From Bacteroidota bacterium (lineage in GTDB: Bacteria; Bacteroidota; Bacteroidia; Bacteroidales; GCA-2748055): a stretch of 64,000 nucleotides of DNA. Under the pieces are notes generated by a model. It was not told where the DNA came from and searched no databases. It was given only the letters and a program-made list of their open reading frames with translations. How positions within the stretch are numbered: position 1 is the stretch's first letter; each line of letters starts with the position of its first letter. Below are positions 7,441-17,664 of this stretch, in pieces. A program made the position numbers and the translations under genes. Location: contig JAAEOI010000376.1 of the NCBI GenBank assembly GCA_024244665.1, positions 1 through 64,000 on the forward strand. Reading direction: 5' to 3'.

Positions 7441-8062
7441 CATCAGTGACTTTTCGCAATTGCTCCCCGTTATTGAAGGAGGAGCCCAACTGATCGAGCT
7501 CAGGCTGGACCTGATCAGGATCCGCCCCTCGGTGCTTTTCCCGAAGATACCTGCCGGGATAAAAACGCTGGTAACCTGCCGGGAAGGTGAATACAGTGGG
7601 CTGGAGAGAATCAGTCTGCTTTGTGAGGCCATTGAACTTGGCGCTACCTACATGGACCTTGAACTTGAGTCGGCCGAAGCCTTTGCTGCAGGAATATTGC
7701 CTGTAGCTGAAAAACATGGGTGTGAGGTGATCTTTTCCCATCATGATTTTCAGGGGACACCTGATGAGGATGAACTCAGGAGTAAGATAGAAGCGTGTTA
7801 CAAAAGGGGAGGGGTGATTGCAAAAATAGCCACACAGGTGGAATCACAACTGGATGTGATAAAGCTTCTTTCGCTCTACCAGTTGCCCGGCAGAAAGGTA
7901 GTGCTGGGGATGGGTGATGCAGGTCGCATCACCAGGGTGGTAGCTCCGCTCCTGGGATCAGAGTTTACATTTGCCTCACCCGGTGAGGGTGACGAAACGG
8001 CTCCGGGACAGCTGAGTGCTTCGCAATTGAATGCCATTTATAAAATATTAAACGGGTCATGA
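7427..8062 (+). CDS. aroD: 3-dehydroquinate dehydratase, type I
   Basis: The 211-residue protein dehydrates 3-dehydroquinate to 3-dehydroshikimate through a Schiff base. The type I motifs are present: ELRLD (24-28), the catalytic histidine in FSHHDF, the Schiff-base lysine in AKIAT, and the phosphate-like loop GDAGRITR. It is short for the family, which is usually 220-250 residues, but no motif is missing. The start ATG lies within the 3' end of aroB (14-base overlap) and its stop overlaps the aroC start by four bases. Confidence 0.94.
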   Translation: MICISISDFSQLLPVIEGGAQLIELRLDLIRIRPSVLFPKIPAGIKTLVTCREGEYSGLERISLLCEAIELGATYMDLELESAEAFAAGILPVAEKHGCEVIFSHHDFQGTPDEDELRSKIEACYKRGGVIAKIATQVESQLDVIKLLSLYQLPGRKVVLGMGDAGRITRVVAPLLGSEFTFASPGEGDETAPGQLSASQLNAIYKILNGS

Positions 8063-9057
8063 ACACATTCGGTACAATTTTCAGAATCAGTATTTTCGGC
8101 GAATCTCACGGCGAATCGGTGGGAGTTGTCATCGACGGCTGTCCGGCCGGTATCCCGCTGAAAGTCTCCGACTTCGATGCTGATTTTTCCAGGCGGAAGA
8201 GTGGTGCAAAGGGAACCACCCCCCGAAGCGAGGCAGATACCCCCAGGATAATGAGCGGGATTTTTAGCGAAAACACCACCGGGGCTCCGGTGATGATCAT
8301 GTTTGAGAATAGCAATACCCGCTCGAAGGACTATAGTAAGCTTATTGAGATCCCCCGTCCGGGCCATGCCGATTTTACAGCCGAGAAGAAATTTGGCGGT
8401 TACCAGGATTACCGGGGTGGCGGACACTTCTCAGGCAGGCTCACACTTGGCCTGGTGGCAGCTGGGGTTATCGCCAAAAAGATGATTGCTCCCTTGGAAG
8501 TTGAAGCAAAACTCCTTGAAGTCGGAGGAAGCGAAGATATTGACGCAGCAGTTGACAGGGCCATTGAAGCCGGAGATTCAATTGGAGGTATCGTTGAGTG
8601 CACCATCAACCAGGTTCCGGTGGCACTGGGTGAACCCTTTTTCAATTCAGTTGAGGCGGTGATGAGTCACATGATCTTCAGTATCCCGGCCATCAAAGGG
8701 ATCGAGTTCGGGGCGGGGTTCAGTGCTGCGAAGATGACCGGAAGCGAGCATAATGACAATTTCATCTCCACCGAAGGAAGCACTGAAACCAACCATGCCG
8801 GCGGCATCAATGGTGGAATTACCAACGGAAATGAGATCGTTTTCAGGGTAGTTGTAAAACCAACCTCCAGCACCCACAAGTTGCAACGGACCATGAATAT
8901 GCATTCCGAAAAGATGGAGGAACTGGAAGTTGAAGGCAGGCATGATACCTGCATCGCTTTAAGGATCCCCGTGGTAGTGGAGGCAGCGGCCGCTGTAGTC
9001 ATTGCCGACCTGATGTTACAGGCACAGCAAACAGAGAGGATATATAAACCGAAATAA
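8059..9057 (+). CDS. aroC: Chorismate synthase
   Basis: The 332-residue protein makes chorismate from EPSP with reduced FMN. Motifs are GESHGES (14-20), RPGHADFTAEKKFG, the GGHFSGRLT segment and the late HDTCIALRIPVVVEAAAA stretch. It is about 20 residues shorter than many homologues, mainly at the C-terminus. It overlaps aroD by four bases (ATGA) and is followed 12 bases later by tyrA. The genes for the steps between dehydroshikimate and EPSP (aroE, aroK, aroA) are not in the window. Confidence 0.95.
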   Translation: MNTFGTIFRISIFGESHGESVGVVIDGCPAGIPLKVSDFDADFSRRKSGAKGTTPRSEADTPRIMSGIFSENTTGAPVMIMFENSNTRSKDYSKLIEIPRPGHADFTAEKKFGGYQDYRGGGHFSGRLTLGLVAAGVIAKKMIAPLEVEAKLLEVGGSEDIDAAVDRAIEAGDSIGGIVECTINQVPVALGEPFFNSVEAVMSHMIFSIPAIKGIEFGAGFSAAKMTGSEHNDNFISTEGSTETNHAGGINGGITNGNEIVFRVVVKPTSSTHKLQRTMNMHSEKMEELEVEGRHDTCIALRIPVVVEAAAAVVIADLMLQAQQTERIYKPK

Positions 9058-9069
9058 GAAGAGAATAGC

Positions 9070-9858
9070 ATGCGTATTGCAATTATCGGAGCCGGGAACA
9101 TGGGCTCATGGTTGGTGGAGTCGCTCTGCCTTGATTACGAAGTAGGAGTTTTTGATACGGATCGGAGTAAGATGAAATACTTCTTCAATTCCAGGAAGTT
9201 CCTCTACTACGAGGAGATTCTTGATTTCACTCCGGATCTGCTGATCAACGCAGTTAGTCTTGATCAAACCCTGCCGGTATTTAATGAGATCATCTCCTAC
9301 CTGCCCGAAAACTGTATCATAGCCGACATCACCTCTGTGAAGAACGGATTGGATGAGTATTATAAAAGCCTGGGGCGCAGGTTCGTCTCTACTCACCCCA
9401 TGTTCGGACCCACCTTTGGCAACGTAAAGGAACTGAGTAATGAGAGCGCCATAATCATATCCGAATCGGACGAAGAGGGGAAAGCTTTCTTCAGGGAGTT
9501 TTACAGCAGTCTCAACTTGAAGATATTCGAGTACACATTCCAGGAGCATGATGAAACCATCGCCTACTCGCTCTCTATTCCCTTTGCCTCAACCCTAGTG
9601 TTTGCGGCCAATATGAAAGAGCAGGAGGCTCCCGGAACCACATTTAAGAAGCATTTTGATATTGCGAAGGGCTTGCTTTCGGAGGATGATTACTTGCTTT
9701 CGGAGATTCTCCTGAGCCCCCACAGCCTTGAGCAGGTGGAAAAGATCAATAAGGAGATGAGTGATCTTATGGAGATGATCAAATCCCGGGATAAAGAGAA
9801 GCTAAAAGTATTTTTTGGGAATTTAAGGAACAATATCGGACTGAAGCCTGAGAAGTAG
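9070..9858 (+). CDS. tyrA: Prephenate dehydrogenase
   Basis: This 262-residue NAD-dependent enzyme oxidises prephenate to 4-hydroxyphenylpyruvate on the Tyr branch. It has an N-terminal Rossmann loop IGAGNMGSW (6-14) and the catalytic-region motif STHPMFGPTFG with His109, plus an all-helical C-terminal domain. There is no ACT or mutase domain. It closes the six-gene operon, so one transcript carries both Phe and Tyr branch enzymes. Its last 36 bases overlap the end of the convergent tilS gene. Confidence 0.93.
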   Translation: MRIAIIGAGNMGSWLVESLCLDYEVGVFDTDRSKMKYFFNSRKFLYYEEILDFTPDLLINAVSLDQTLPVFNEIISYLPENCIIADITSVKNGLDEYYKSLGRRFVSTHPMFGPTFGNVKELSNESAIIISESDEEGKAFFREFYSSLNLKIFEYTFQEHDETIAYSLSIPFASTLVFAANMKEQEAPGTTFKKHFDIAKGLLSEDDYLLSEILLSPHSLEQVEKINKEMSDLMEMIKSRDKEKLKVFFGNLRNNIGLKPEK

Positions 9859-11160
9859 CACCCGGCTGGTATGTTCTGTGATCCTGAACCGGTTATCGAT
9901 CCGATGACCCATGATCCAGGCAATCTTTTTCCCGTTTGTAAGGATCCATGTTCGTTCCTTTACCGGGACCGGCACTTTTTCGTCTACGAAAAAGTCACTT
10001 AGTTTTTTAATCTGGTCCATGCCCAGCGGATAGAAATAATCACCAGGCAACCAGCGGCGAATGGTCAGTGGAAACTGGATTTCATCATAATCCAGGCAGG
10101 CTGTATTCCGGTCCGTTGGAATCTGACCCAGTTTGTCCCGCTCCATTACTTCCACATCCATGGAGAAGGGAAGAGAGGAGTGTTTCTCCGGGGTATCCAG
10201 GTAGTAGCGTTCAAAGGAGTCGGATCGTGATTCCACCAGGATAAGCTGATCGCGGTCTTTGAAGAGTTGGTGGGAAGGGGAGAGGAAGCGCTTTCCCGGT
10301 CTGGCTTTCAGGAACTGTTCAATCTCCCTGCACTGGAGCCTTGTAAAACCATAGGGGGCGAAAAGTTCATAGAGCCAGGTGCCCATAGGATCCAGCTTCA
10401 TCAATAGACCAGTTTTAATGTGAATTTCCCCCGAATTTCCTTTAAAGATTTCATTCCGAACTGTATCCACACTCCCTTCCACGATCTCCCTTAACTCAAG
10501 CATTCGCTCCATGTTTAAAGCCATGGTATCGATAAATCCAGGATTGATCTGCTCCATAGAGGGGATCACATCATGCCTGATCTTATTCCTCTGGTACTTT
10601 GTCTCCCGGTTACTTCTGTCCTCCCTAAAGGCAAGGCGATGCTTCCTGGCATACTTTTCAATCTCCTTTCTGGAAGCAAAGAGGATTGGACGTATCACCT
10701 GATCATTTCGGTTTGGAATCCCTGTTAGCCCCCGTATCCCGGTTCCCCGTGACAGGTTCAGGAAGAAGGTCTCTACCGAGTCGTTCAGGTTATGGGCGGT
10801 GGCAATGGCATCGAGGGAGTGGTGTTTGGCAAGTGAAGAAAACCAATCATACCGCAGGTCCCTTGCGGCCATTTGCAATGAGATTCCCTTCTCTTCCATC
10901 TCCGAGTCAACATCAAAGCGCTCCACATAGACCGGCATCTCCAGCTGTGCTGCCAGCGATCTTACAAAGACCTCATCCGTATCAGAATCCTCACCCCTTA
11001 GCTGGAAATTGCAGTGGGCGATGGCGCATTCATAATCACTTCCTGCAAAAAGATGGGCCATCACAACTGAATCCACCCCGCCGCTTACGGCCAGCAGCAC
11101 CCGCTCCCCGAAGCTGAGAAGTCCGTGCTCTTCGTTATATGCCCTGAATCGTTCCAGCAT
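9823..11160 (-). CDS. tilS: tRNA(Ile)-lysidine synthase
   Basis: The 445-residue protein adds lysine to C34 of tRNA-Ile(CAU), letting it read AUA. The PP-loop ATP-pyrophosphatase motif SGGVDSVV lies at about 26-33, followed by HCNFQLRGEDSDTDE, AHNLNDSVETF and GLTGIP segments typical of TilS, and a C-terminal substrate-binding domain with LPGDYFYPLGM and KKLSDFFVDEKVP. It is cytosolic and of normal length. The gene is convergent with tyrA and overlaps its end by 36 bases. Confidence 0.94.
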   Translation of the reverse strand: MLERFRAYNEEHGLLSFGERVLLAVSGGVDSVVMAHLFAGSDYECAIAHCNFQLRGEDSDTDEVFVRSLAAQLEMPVYVERFDVDSEMEEKGISLQMAARDLRYDWFSSLAKHHSLDAIATAHNLNDSVETFFLNLSRGTGIRGLTGIPNRNDQVIRPILFASRKEIEKYARKHRLAFREDRSNRETKYQRNKIRHDVIPSMEQINPGFIDTMALNMERMLELREIVEGSVDTVRNEIFKGNSGEIHIKTGLLMKLDPMGTWLYELFAPYGFTRLQCREIEQFLKARPGKRFLSPSHQLFKDRDQLILVESRSDSFERYYLDTPEKHSSLPFSMDVEVMERDKLGQIPTDRNTACLDYDEIQFPLTIRRWLPGDYFYPLGMDQIKKLSDFFVDEKVPVPVKERTWILTNGKKIAWIMGHRIDNRFRITEHTSRVLLLRLQSDIVP

Positions 11161-11221
11161 TAGGGCAAATTACAAAATGAAATTGAATAAGTGTGGCAGA
11201 ATTGCAAACAGGGTCAGTAAG

Positions 11222-11252
11222 AAAAAAAGGATTGCCCCGTGCAGGACAATCC
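11222..11252 (-). terminator. Intrinsic terminator after ahpC
   Basis: On the reverse strand a 9-bp stem (11244-11252 with 11229-11237, one G-U) closes a six-base loop and is followed by seven T residues at 11228-11222. It lies 30 bases after the ahpC stop codon and before tilS. Confidence 0.85.
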
Positions 11253-11281
11253 CTTCTCTGTAGCTTCAATTAAAATGGAGA

Positions 11282-11914
11282 CTATTTCTCGGCCAGGTAG
11301 CTGGCGATGGAGTCATGGTTTTCTTTCAGGGCTTTGTCGCCTTTGTGCCAGTTGGCGGGGCAGACGGATCCGTGCTCTTCGCTGAACTGAAGTGCATCGA
11401 TAAGGCGCAGAACCTCCTCAATACTTCGGCCCAGTGGCATGTCATTCACGAGCTGGTGTCGAACCACACCCTCCTTGTCGATAAGGAAGAGGCCACGGTA
11501 GGCCTCGGGAGCACCTTCGAAGATGGCATCACCATCGTCGGTGTAGTCCCATTCTCCTGCAAGTACATCATAGTTTTCAGCGATGGTCATCGCAGCGTCT
11601 GCTACCAGAGGGTACTTCACGCCTTTAATACCTCCATCTTTCAGTTCGGCCTGAAGCCATGCCCAGTGAGAGTGCTTGGAATCAACGGAGCAACCAACAA
11701 CGGCCACATTACGCTCTTCGAACTCAGCTATTTTCTCCTGGAAAGCAATGATTTCCGTGGGGCACACAAAGGTGAAATCGGCCGGATAGAAGTAGAATAC
11801 CACATATTTCTTTCCAACATATTGTTCCAATGAGAAATCTTCAATGAATTCACCTCCGTTGACCACTGCAGAGGCTTTGAAAGCCGGAGCTTTTTTTCCA
11901 ACTAATACTGCCAT
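11282..11914 (-). CDS. ahpC: Peroxiredoxin, typical 2-Cys AhpC/Tsa type
   Basis: The 210-residue protein reduces hydrogen peroxide and organic peroxides. The peroxidatic cysteine is Cys51 in FTFVCPTE and the resolving cysteine is Cys185 in GSVCPANW. The conserved arginine region (EAYRGLFLID) and the GCSVDSKHSH segment are present. It is a cytosolic, single-gene unit bounded by its own terminator. No AhpF or thioredoxin reductase lies nearby, so electrons must come from elsewhere. No OxyR-type site was identified in the 68-base gap upstream. Confidence 0.95.
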   Translation of the reverse strand: MAVLVGKKAPAFKASAVVNGGEFIEDFSLEQYVGKKYVVFYFYPADFTFVCPTEIIAFQEKIAEFEERNVAVVGCSVDSKHSHWAWLQAELKDGGIKGVKYPLVADAAMTIAENYDVLAGEWDYTDDGDAIFEGAPEAYRGLFLIDKEGVVRHQLVNDMPLGRSIEEVLRLIDALQFSEEHGSVCPANWHKGDKALKENHDSIASYLAEK

Positions 11915-11982
11915 TATTCTAATTATTTATAGGTTAATAAAACCATTAAACAATCAAGATACAAAGAGGTTCAAAAAAAATA

Positions 11983-13899
11983 TTAAAGACCCAGTAGTTC
12001 AGGACCCTGGTTGAAGACAATGTCCACCGGGATACTCAGTTCCTGCAGCCGGTCAAGATCAATCTGGAGCTCCTCCCGGATAAAGCCCGACTCATCCACG
12101 AGTCTCTTGGCCATGTTATAGTCGCCATCACCCTGGGTGGTGATGATCAGCAAGGCCAGGTTATTCATGGCCTTCTGCATCTTCTCAAAGTCGATCCTGT
12201 AGGTGCCGTTGGTATCACTTCGTGAGAAAGCACCGCTCTCCTGGAAGTAGTAGAACCTGACCATGTTGGCTTTACCATGAGAACTGGCCACGCCAAAACG
12301 GATGCTCCTGAAAATACTTGCCATAAAGGTTACATAGTTGTCCATGAGATCCTTCTCCCCAAACATTCCCTTCTCAGCCATCTGTGTAATCAGGAAAAGG
12401 CTCAGAATATCTGCTTTTCCCTCTTCCAGTGCACTGTACTGCTCCTTAAGGGCAGATCTTACTGTCCCCATACCATCAACTGTCTGGTTGATCCCCAGTC
12501 CGTGTGCAATCTCATGAAACATGACGTTTTCAAAGAAGGCATCGAAGGTAACATGCTCCCTTTGCTCCTCGTCGATAAGCACATTGCTGATGGGAACAAG
12601 GATCTCTTCGAATTTGTAGCGGATGGAATTCTTCAGTTGCAGTTTCCTCGAACCTTTACTGGCATGGACCCGTTCATCGTTGGGAAGGTTGATGGCAATG
12701 GTTTTACTTCCGGCGTTACAATCACCTGCATAAAAGACCACATCATAGGCGCCAAGATCGGAGTCGCTTCCCGGCACCTCCTTTTTATATTCAGGAGGAA
12801 CCGGAAGGTTCTTCTGCATTTCGGGAAGTACAGAGGCAATATAGGCAAGTTTATCGCTCCACTCCTTATCCTTGATCAGTATAAAGGACTCGTGGGCAGC
12901 CTTGTAGTTAAAGAGGGCATCTTCATAGTTTTCAATGGGTCCTACCACGAAATCAATCACGTTGTTCTTCATATCCATCCAGGCCATATCGGAGGCCAGG
13001 TAGTCGTCGGTAAGCAGTGCTTCGGCCCGAAGCCTCAGGTATTTCTTAAATCCTTTGTCATCTGCTAGTTCAGCAGCCTGGTTCAGAAGTTCAGCTGCCT
13101 CTTTTACCTGTCCGGCCCACTTTTCGTGGTAGGGGATTACCTTAAGGGAGCCATCGCTCTCCCTCTCGATTACAGTATAGAGGCTGGTTTTTGTCGGGTC
13201 CTCAATGGCTTCAAATTCAGCTTTGGTCATGTCGGCCGGGTAATAACCCGATCCTGCCGGTTTTGCTCCAAAGTCGGGAAGATAAGGGAGGTTCCCGTTC
13301 AGTCTCTCCCATGGTCCGTAGTTGATTTTGAAAAATTGGGCCATTTCTTCGTTGACCATTGAACCCAGGGCTGCATCCCTGTCAGAGAATACCTGGTCCC
13401 AGTAAATATCCTCCATAATGCCGGCCACCCTGAAGAGTAGGCGCAGCATTTCTTTCTGATTGTCTGAAAGTTGTGAGATGTCTGCCCTCAGGTCCACCTC
13501 AGCAAATTCTGCTGCCTTGCGGCAGATCATCAGGTCGAAAGGTTCCAGTGTAATACTCTTGTCTATGGTCCCCAGTTCAAGTTCCAGTGTCTGATCTGCT
13601 TTTATGTATGTCATGCCGGAAACAGTTGTCTCCGCATCCAGGGGGAAGTCAGCCGAAAACTTAATCTGTGTCTCATCCTCCGATTCATTCTTTATAGAGT
13701 AGAGTCTTCCCTCTACCTCCACCTCGTCATTCATCAACCTGATGAACAGCGACTTTGCCTGGGTATACCGGACCGACTCCCCCTCTTTTATTTCGAAGGT
13801 GGGCAGGGTTCCGGAGAAGAGATCATTGATGCTCTCTTTGTCTGTACAGCTTTGTGCCAGCAGAATCATAGTTACAAGAATGGTGATTCTAATTTTCAT
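11983..13899 (-). CDS. Lipoprotein zinc peptidase, dipeptidyl-peptidase III (M49)-like
   Basis: The 638-residue product has an SPII lipobox (LLAQSC near residue 18). Around residue 460 it carries MFHEIAHGLGI, and about 40 residues later ALEEGKADILSLF. This zinc-ligand arrangement is that of M49-related peptidases, in which the first motif supplies two histidines and a glutamate and the second supplies the third ligand. The site is HEIAH rather than the six-residue HELLGH of classical DPP III. A periplasmic or surface exo-peptidase is likely, substrate unknown. It follows proS by ten bases, and those bases are CTAA/CTAACT repeats. Confidence 0.8.
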   Translation of the reverse strand: MKIRITILVTMILLAQSCTDKESINDLFSGTLPTFEIKEGESVRYTQAKSLFIRLMNDEVEVEGRLYSIKNESEDETQIKFSADFPLDAETTVSGMTYIKADQTLELELGTIDKSITLEPFDLMICRKAAEFAEVDLRADISQLSDNQKEMLRLLFRVAGIMEDIYWDQVFSDRDAALGSMVNEEMAQFFKINYGPWERLNGNLPYLPDFGAKPAGSGYYPADMTKAEFEAIEDPTKTSLYTVIERESDGSLKVIPYHEKWAGQVKEAAELLNQAAELADDKGFKKYLRLRAEALLTDDYLASDMAWMDMKNNVIDFVVGPIENYEDALFNYKAAHESFILIKDKEWSDKLAYIASVLPEMQKNLPVPPEYKKEVPGSDSDLGAYDVVFYAGDCNAGSKTIAINLPNDERVHASKGSRKLQLKNSIRYKFEEILVPISNVLIDEEQREHVTFDAFFENVMFHEIAHGLGINQTVDGMGTVRSALKEQYSALEEGKADILSLFLITQMAEKGMFGEKDLMDNYVTFMASIFRSIRFGVASSHGKANMVRFYYFQESGAFSRSDTNGTYRIDFEKMQKAMNNLALLIITTQGDGDYNMAKRLVDESGFIREELQIDLDRLQELSIPVDIVFNQGPELLGL

Positions 13900-13909
13900 A
13901 GTTAGTTAG

Positions 13910-15382
13910 TTAGTAGGCTTTTGCAATAATCACACGGTATTTGGAAGGCTTGCCGCTGACAATACATTTTCCCTCCTCCTCTTCAGCGTCAAAGGGAATG
14001 CACCGGATGCTTGCTTTGGTCTCTTTTATTTTATTTTCCGATTCCACTGTGCCGTCCCAGTGAGCCATAGCAAATCCACCTTTATTCTCGAGGACATCCA
14101 CGAGTTCCTCCCAGGTGTCGACTTTGTGAGTGCTCTCTGTTCTGAAATTCAGAGCTTTCTTATAGATGCTTTCCTGGATTTCATCCAGCAGGTCTTTGAT
14201 GTACGCGGCGATTCCTTCCTGTGGCAATACCTTTTTCTCAAGGGTATCCCGCCTGGCCAGTTCCACATTTCCATTCTCTATATCCCTTGGGCCAAGGGCT
14301 AGTCTGACCGGTACGCCTTTAAGTTCATACTCGGCAAATTTCCAGCCTGGTTTCTGGGTGTCACGGTCATCAAACTTCACAGAGATACCAAGGGATTTCA
14401 ACTCAGCTTTGATCCTGTTGGCAGTCTCTGCAATGGCAGGGAATTCACCGTCACCCCTGTAGATGGGGACAATCACCACCTGGATGGGAGCAATATTAGG
14501 AGGAAGGATCAGGCCGTTGTTGTCGGAGTGTGCCATGATCAGTGCCCCTATCATTCTTGTGGTCATACCCCATGAGGTGGCCCATACGTAGTCAAGTTTT
14601 CCCTCTTTGTTGGTGAACTGGACATCGAATGCCTTTGCAAAATTTTGTCCTAGGAAGTGGGAGGTTCCACCCTGTAGGGCTTTGCCATCCTGCATCATCT
14701 GTTCGATGGTAAAGGTCTCCACTGCACCGGCAAATTTCTCAGATTCGGTCTTGGTTCCAATTACCACAGGTATCCCCAGAAATTTCTCTGAGAATTCGGC
14801 ATATATGTTGACCATCTGCAAAGTCTCCTCTTCCGCCTCTATCCGGGTTGCGTGAGCAGTGTGACCCTCCTGCCAGAGAAACTCTGCTGTACGAAGGAAA
14901 AGCCGTGTGCGCATCTCCCACCGTACAACGTTGGCCCACTGGTTAATCAGGATGGGGAGGTCACGGTAGGACTGAACCCAGTTTTTATAGGTATTCCAGA
15001 TGATGGTCTCCGAGGTGGGACGGACAATCAGCTCCTCCTCCAGTTTGGCATCGGGGTCCACCATCAATCCCCCGTTCTCCTCATCAGCTTTCAGGCGATA
15101 GTGTGTGACAACGGCACACTCTTTTGCAAAACCCTCCACATGCTCAGCTTCGCGACTGAAGAAGGATTTTGGGATAAAGAGCGGGAAATATGCATTTTCG
15201 TGACCGGTCTCCTTGAACATCCGGTCCAGTTCATCCTTCATCTTCTCCCAGATGGCATATCCGTATGGTTTGATGACCATACAACCCCTCACTGCGGAGT
15301 TCTCTGCCAACCCCGATTTCAGAACCAGGTCGTTGTACCACTGTGCATAATTCTCTTCCTTACTGGTTAATACTTTTGCCAT
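13910..15382 (-). CDS. proS: Prolyl-tRNA synthetase, archaeal/eukaryotic-like type
   Basis: At 490 residues this is the short ProS form without the large editing insertion of the E. coli enzyme. Class II motifs are visible: [24 protein letters not shown], the motif 2 region [21 protein letters not shown] and a motif 3 region near [15 protein letters not shown]. The anticodon-binding domain follows ([16 protein letters not shown]) with the C-terminal Cys-containing zinc-like tail reduced. The gene is preceded by a 59-base gap with only a one-mismatch -7 box. It is probably cotranscribed with the M49-like lipoprotein. Confidence 0.95.
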   Translation of the reverse strand: MAKVLTSKEENYAQWYNDLVLKSGLAENSAVRGCMVIKPYGYAIWEKMKDELDRMFKETGHENAYFPLFIPKSFFSREAEHVEGFAKECAVVTHYRLKADEENGGLMVDPDAKLEEELIVRPTSETIIWNTYKNWVQSYRDLPILINQWANVVRWEMRTRLFLRTAEFLWQEGHTAHATRIEAEEETLQMVNIYAEFSEKFLGIPVVIGTKTESEKFAGAVETFTIEQMMQDGKALQGGTSHFLGQNFAKAFDVQFTNKEGKLDYVWATSWGMTTRMIGALIMAHSDNNGLILPPNIAPIQVVIVPIYRGDGEFPAIAETANRIKAELKSLGISVKFDDRDTQKPGWKFAEYELKGVPVRLALGPRDIENGNVELARRDTLEKKVLPQEGIAAYIKDLLDEIQESIYKKALNFRTESTHKVDTWEELVDVLENKGGFAMAHWDGTVESENKIKETKASIRCIPFDAEEEEGKCIVSGKPSKYRVIIAKAY

Positions 15383-15441
15383 TGAATAAAGTGTTTTTTT
15401 AAAGCTACAAAGAAAGAAAAAAAAGGCGAAGGGGTAAAGGC

Positions 15442-17559
15442 CTAAAGCCTTAAACCAATGACCAGGACATCGTCAATCTGGCTCAGGTCACCCTTCCATT
15501 CGTCGAAGATCAGGCTAAGGATCCGGTGTTGCTCCTCCATGGGCCTTTCGTGAACCTCTAAAAGCAGGTCCTTAAAGGGGCGGTATTTGAATTTCTTTCC
15601 CTGGGGCCCGCCAAACTGGTCAGGGAATCCGTCAGTAAACATATAGACCCGGTCCCCCTGCTTCATCTCAATGGTATAACGGGTAAAATCGGACATCTTT
15701 TCGTAATAGGCCACCGGCATGTTGTTCCCCTTATACTCCAGCATTTCACCATTCCTGATGATGTAGAGCGGATTGTTTGCTCCCGAAAACTCAAGGGTTC
15801 GTTTAGCAGTATCATAAATCATCAGAGCCATATCAATTCCATCCTTTTGCTCACCGATTTTCCCCTCCTGCTTCAGGGTCCTGGCGATACTCAGTCGCAG
15901 CTGGTTCAGGATTTCCTCTGAATGCATCACTCCTTTTTCATTCACAATTTCATGCAGCATAGTGATGCCCAACATACTCATCAGTGATCCGGGGACACCA
16001 TGCCCCGTGCAGTCGGCAGCAGTCAGCACAATCCTGGAGCCACTCTGCGAAATCCAGTAGAAATCGCCGCTCACTATGTCCCTGGGCTTGAAGAAGATGA
16101 AGTGCTCCCCAAAGAGGTTCTCAAAAACCTCATTCCTCGGAAGGACCGTATTCTGGATCTTCTTGGCATAGTCGAAGCTGTACTTGATCTCCTTGTTCTG
16201 CTTCTCAATGTGCTCTTTCTGGTTCTGGATCTCACGGGTACGTTCCTGGACCTTATCCTCCAGTTCACGGTTCACTTTGTCCTTTAATCCGGCATTTTCC
16301 CTAAGCTGATCGATGATCCTCCTTTGGGCCACCTCCTTGCTTTTTTTCAGCAGGTTGATGCGTTCACTCAGACCAATGGAGAAGGCGAGGATCTGCAGGG
16401 TTACTCCCAGTTCCAGACTGTGCTTGCCCAGGGAGTACTCCTTTAGCGCATAATTTACGGCAACACCCAGGATGAGGAAGAGGTTTGCAAAGAGGAAATA
16501 CCTGGCAGGCTGAAAATTCTCCCTGGTGAGGATCATTGCCGGAACAATGGCCAGGAATAGTGAGCCTATGGCTGAAACAATATTGATTGCCAGTCCCCCG
16601 AGCTGGATGAAAATGGGAACGTGTACACCTACACCCAGCAACAGCAGGATCGTGAAACTGAGAATCAAACCACCCACTGTAAACCAAACCGCCAGCAGGA
16701 GAATGGTATCCCACGACTGGAGTGTATTCCGGGTATCCAGGTATGACCTTCCGAATAAAAGGAAAAACAACAGGAATATTTCAAGCAGGAATATGGTGGT
16801 GGGTACGGATGTTAATCTTGGAGTGATCTCATATATATAGCCCTCCTTATTGATGAAGAAGACCAGGAAGGCGAGTATATATAGGATGTAATAGAGGTAG
16901 CTGTTTTCCCTTCCCTTGACAAACATGGGGATGTGGTAGAGGATCATGATCAGCATGATGCCCACAAAAATTCCGAAAATAAGCCTCTTTGACCGGTCTT
17001 TATGATGGACGCTTTTCTGGGTGGAGACAGTGAAGGTGAGATCCGAGAGAACTGACACGTCAGAAAGGGAAACGCGCAGGTAGAGGGTGTCTCCTTCCCC
17101 CGGCGGAAGGAATACACGGAGATCATCCGACCCGTTGATGTTCACATCCTTGTTTTTTGGAGCTATTGAGTTCCCGGATTTTCTGACAGTGATCATACCA
17201 TTATTGAAATCCTGGAACAGCCTGAACTCATCGAAGTCGGAAAAGAGGTTGGGTTGAAGGTGGAAGGCAAATTGGCGGGTGGAACGGTTTACAAAGTAGA
17301 TCCTGAACCAGATGCATCCTTCGGGATCCGGATTAAGCAGAGCAGGATCGGGATCGCCGTAATCCACTTTCCTGAAACTCTGATCCATCATTCCTGAAAA
17401 AAGATATGAAGGTTGTGTACTGCAGGTTGGATCATCCAGGTAGTTCATCTGGAGATCCGAAATGGATACCTGCTGGATGAAATCGGACAGGATTACGGGC
17501 TTTTGTCCAAGTAGGGCCTGACCCAGTATTAAAAATATGAGAAGTTGTCTAAAGCGCAT
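15442..17559 (-). CDS. 7TMR-DISM receptor fused to SpoIIE-type PP2C phosphatase
   Basis: The 705-residue protein has a signal peptide (1-19), an extracellular beta domain of the 7TMR-DISMED2 kind (about 25-185), seven membrane helices (about 195-400), a coiled coil (about 405-465, [21 protein letters not shown]) and a SpoIIE phosphatase domain. Catalytic motifs are intact: [35 protein letters not shown] and [10 protein letters not shown]. It should sense an extracellular ligand and dephosphorylate a Ser/Thr-phosphorylated cytosolic partner, often an anti-sigma antagonist or SiaC-like protein. It is monocistronic and divergent from the FG-GAP lipoprotein. Confidence 0.9.
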   Translation of the reverse strand: MRFRQLLIFLILGQALLGQKPVILSDFIQQVSISDLQMNYLDDPTCSTQPSYLFSGMMDQSFRKVDYGDPDPALLNPDPEGCIWFRIYFVNRSTRQFAFHLQPNLFSDFDEFRLFQDFNNGMITVRKSGNSIAPKNKDVNINGSDDLRVFLPPGEGDTLYLRVSLSDVSVLSDLTFTVSTQKSVHHKDRSKRLIFGIFVGIMLIMILYHIPMFVKGRENSYLYYILYILAFLVFFINKEGYIYEITPRLTSVPTTIFLLEIFLLFFLLFGRSYLDTRNTLQSWDTILLLAVWFTVGGLILSFTILLLLGVGVHVPIFIQLGGLAINIVSAIGSLFLAIVPAMILTRENFQPARYFLFANLFLILGVAVNYALKEYSLGKHSLELGVTLQILAFSIGLSERINLLKKSKEVAQRRIIDQLRENAGLKDKVNRELEDKVQERTREIQNQKEHIEKQNKEIKYSFDYAKKIQNTVLPRNEVFENLFGEHFIFFKPRDIVSGDFYWISQSGSRIVLTAADCTGHGVPGSLMSMLGITMLHEIVNEKGVMHSEEILNQLRLSIARTLKQEGKIGEQKDGIDMALMIYDTAKRTLEFSGANNPLYIIRNGEMLEYKGNNMPVAYYEKMSDFTRYTIEMKQGDRVYMFTDGFPDQFGGPQGKKFKYRPFKDLLLEVHERPMEEQHRILSLIFDEWKGDLSQIDDVLVIGLRL

Positions 17560-17664
17560 TCCAGTTTTAAATCCGGCTGTAAATATATTAAAGATTCTTT
17601 TACCGAGGCAATATTGGGATCACCTATGATTTAAGTGTATATTTACCAAAAGTTAACCCTAAAC

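Noticed and set aside
12277..13068. 263-codon forward frame opposite the M49-like gene
   Set aside because: The reverse-strand gene has a lipobox and zinc motifs; the forward frame shows no domain or start signal.
17635..17664. Upstream start for the FG-GAP lipoprotein
   Set aside because: The ten extra codons precede the natural signal peptide and would disturb it; the ATG at 17665 gives a normal lipoprotein start.
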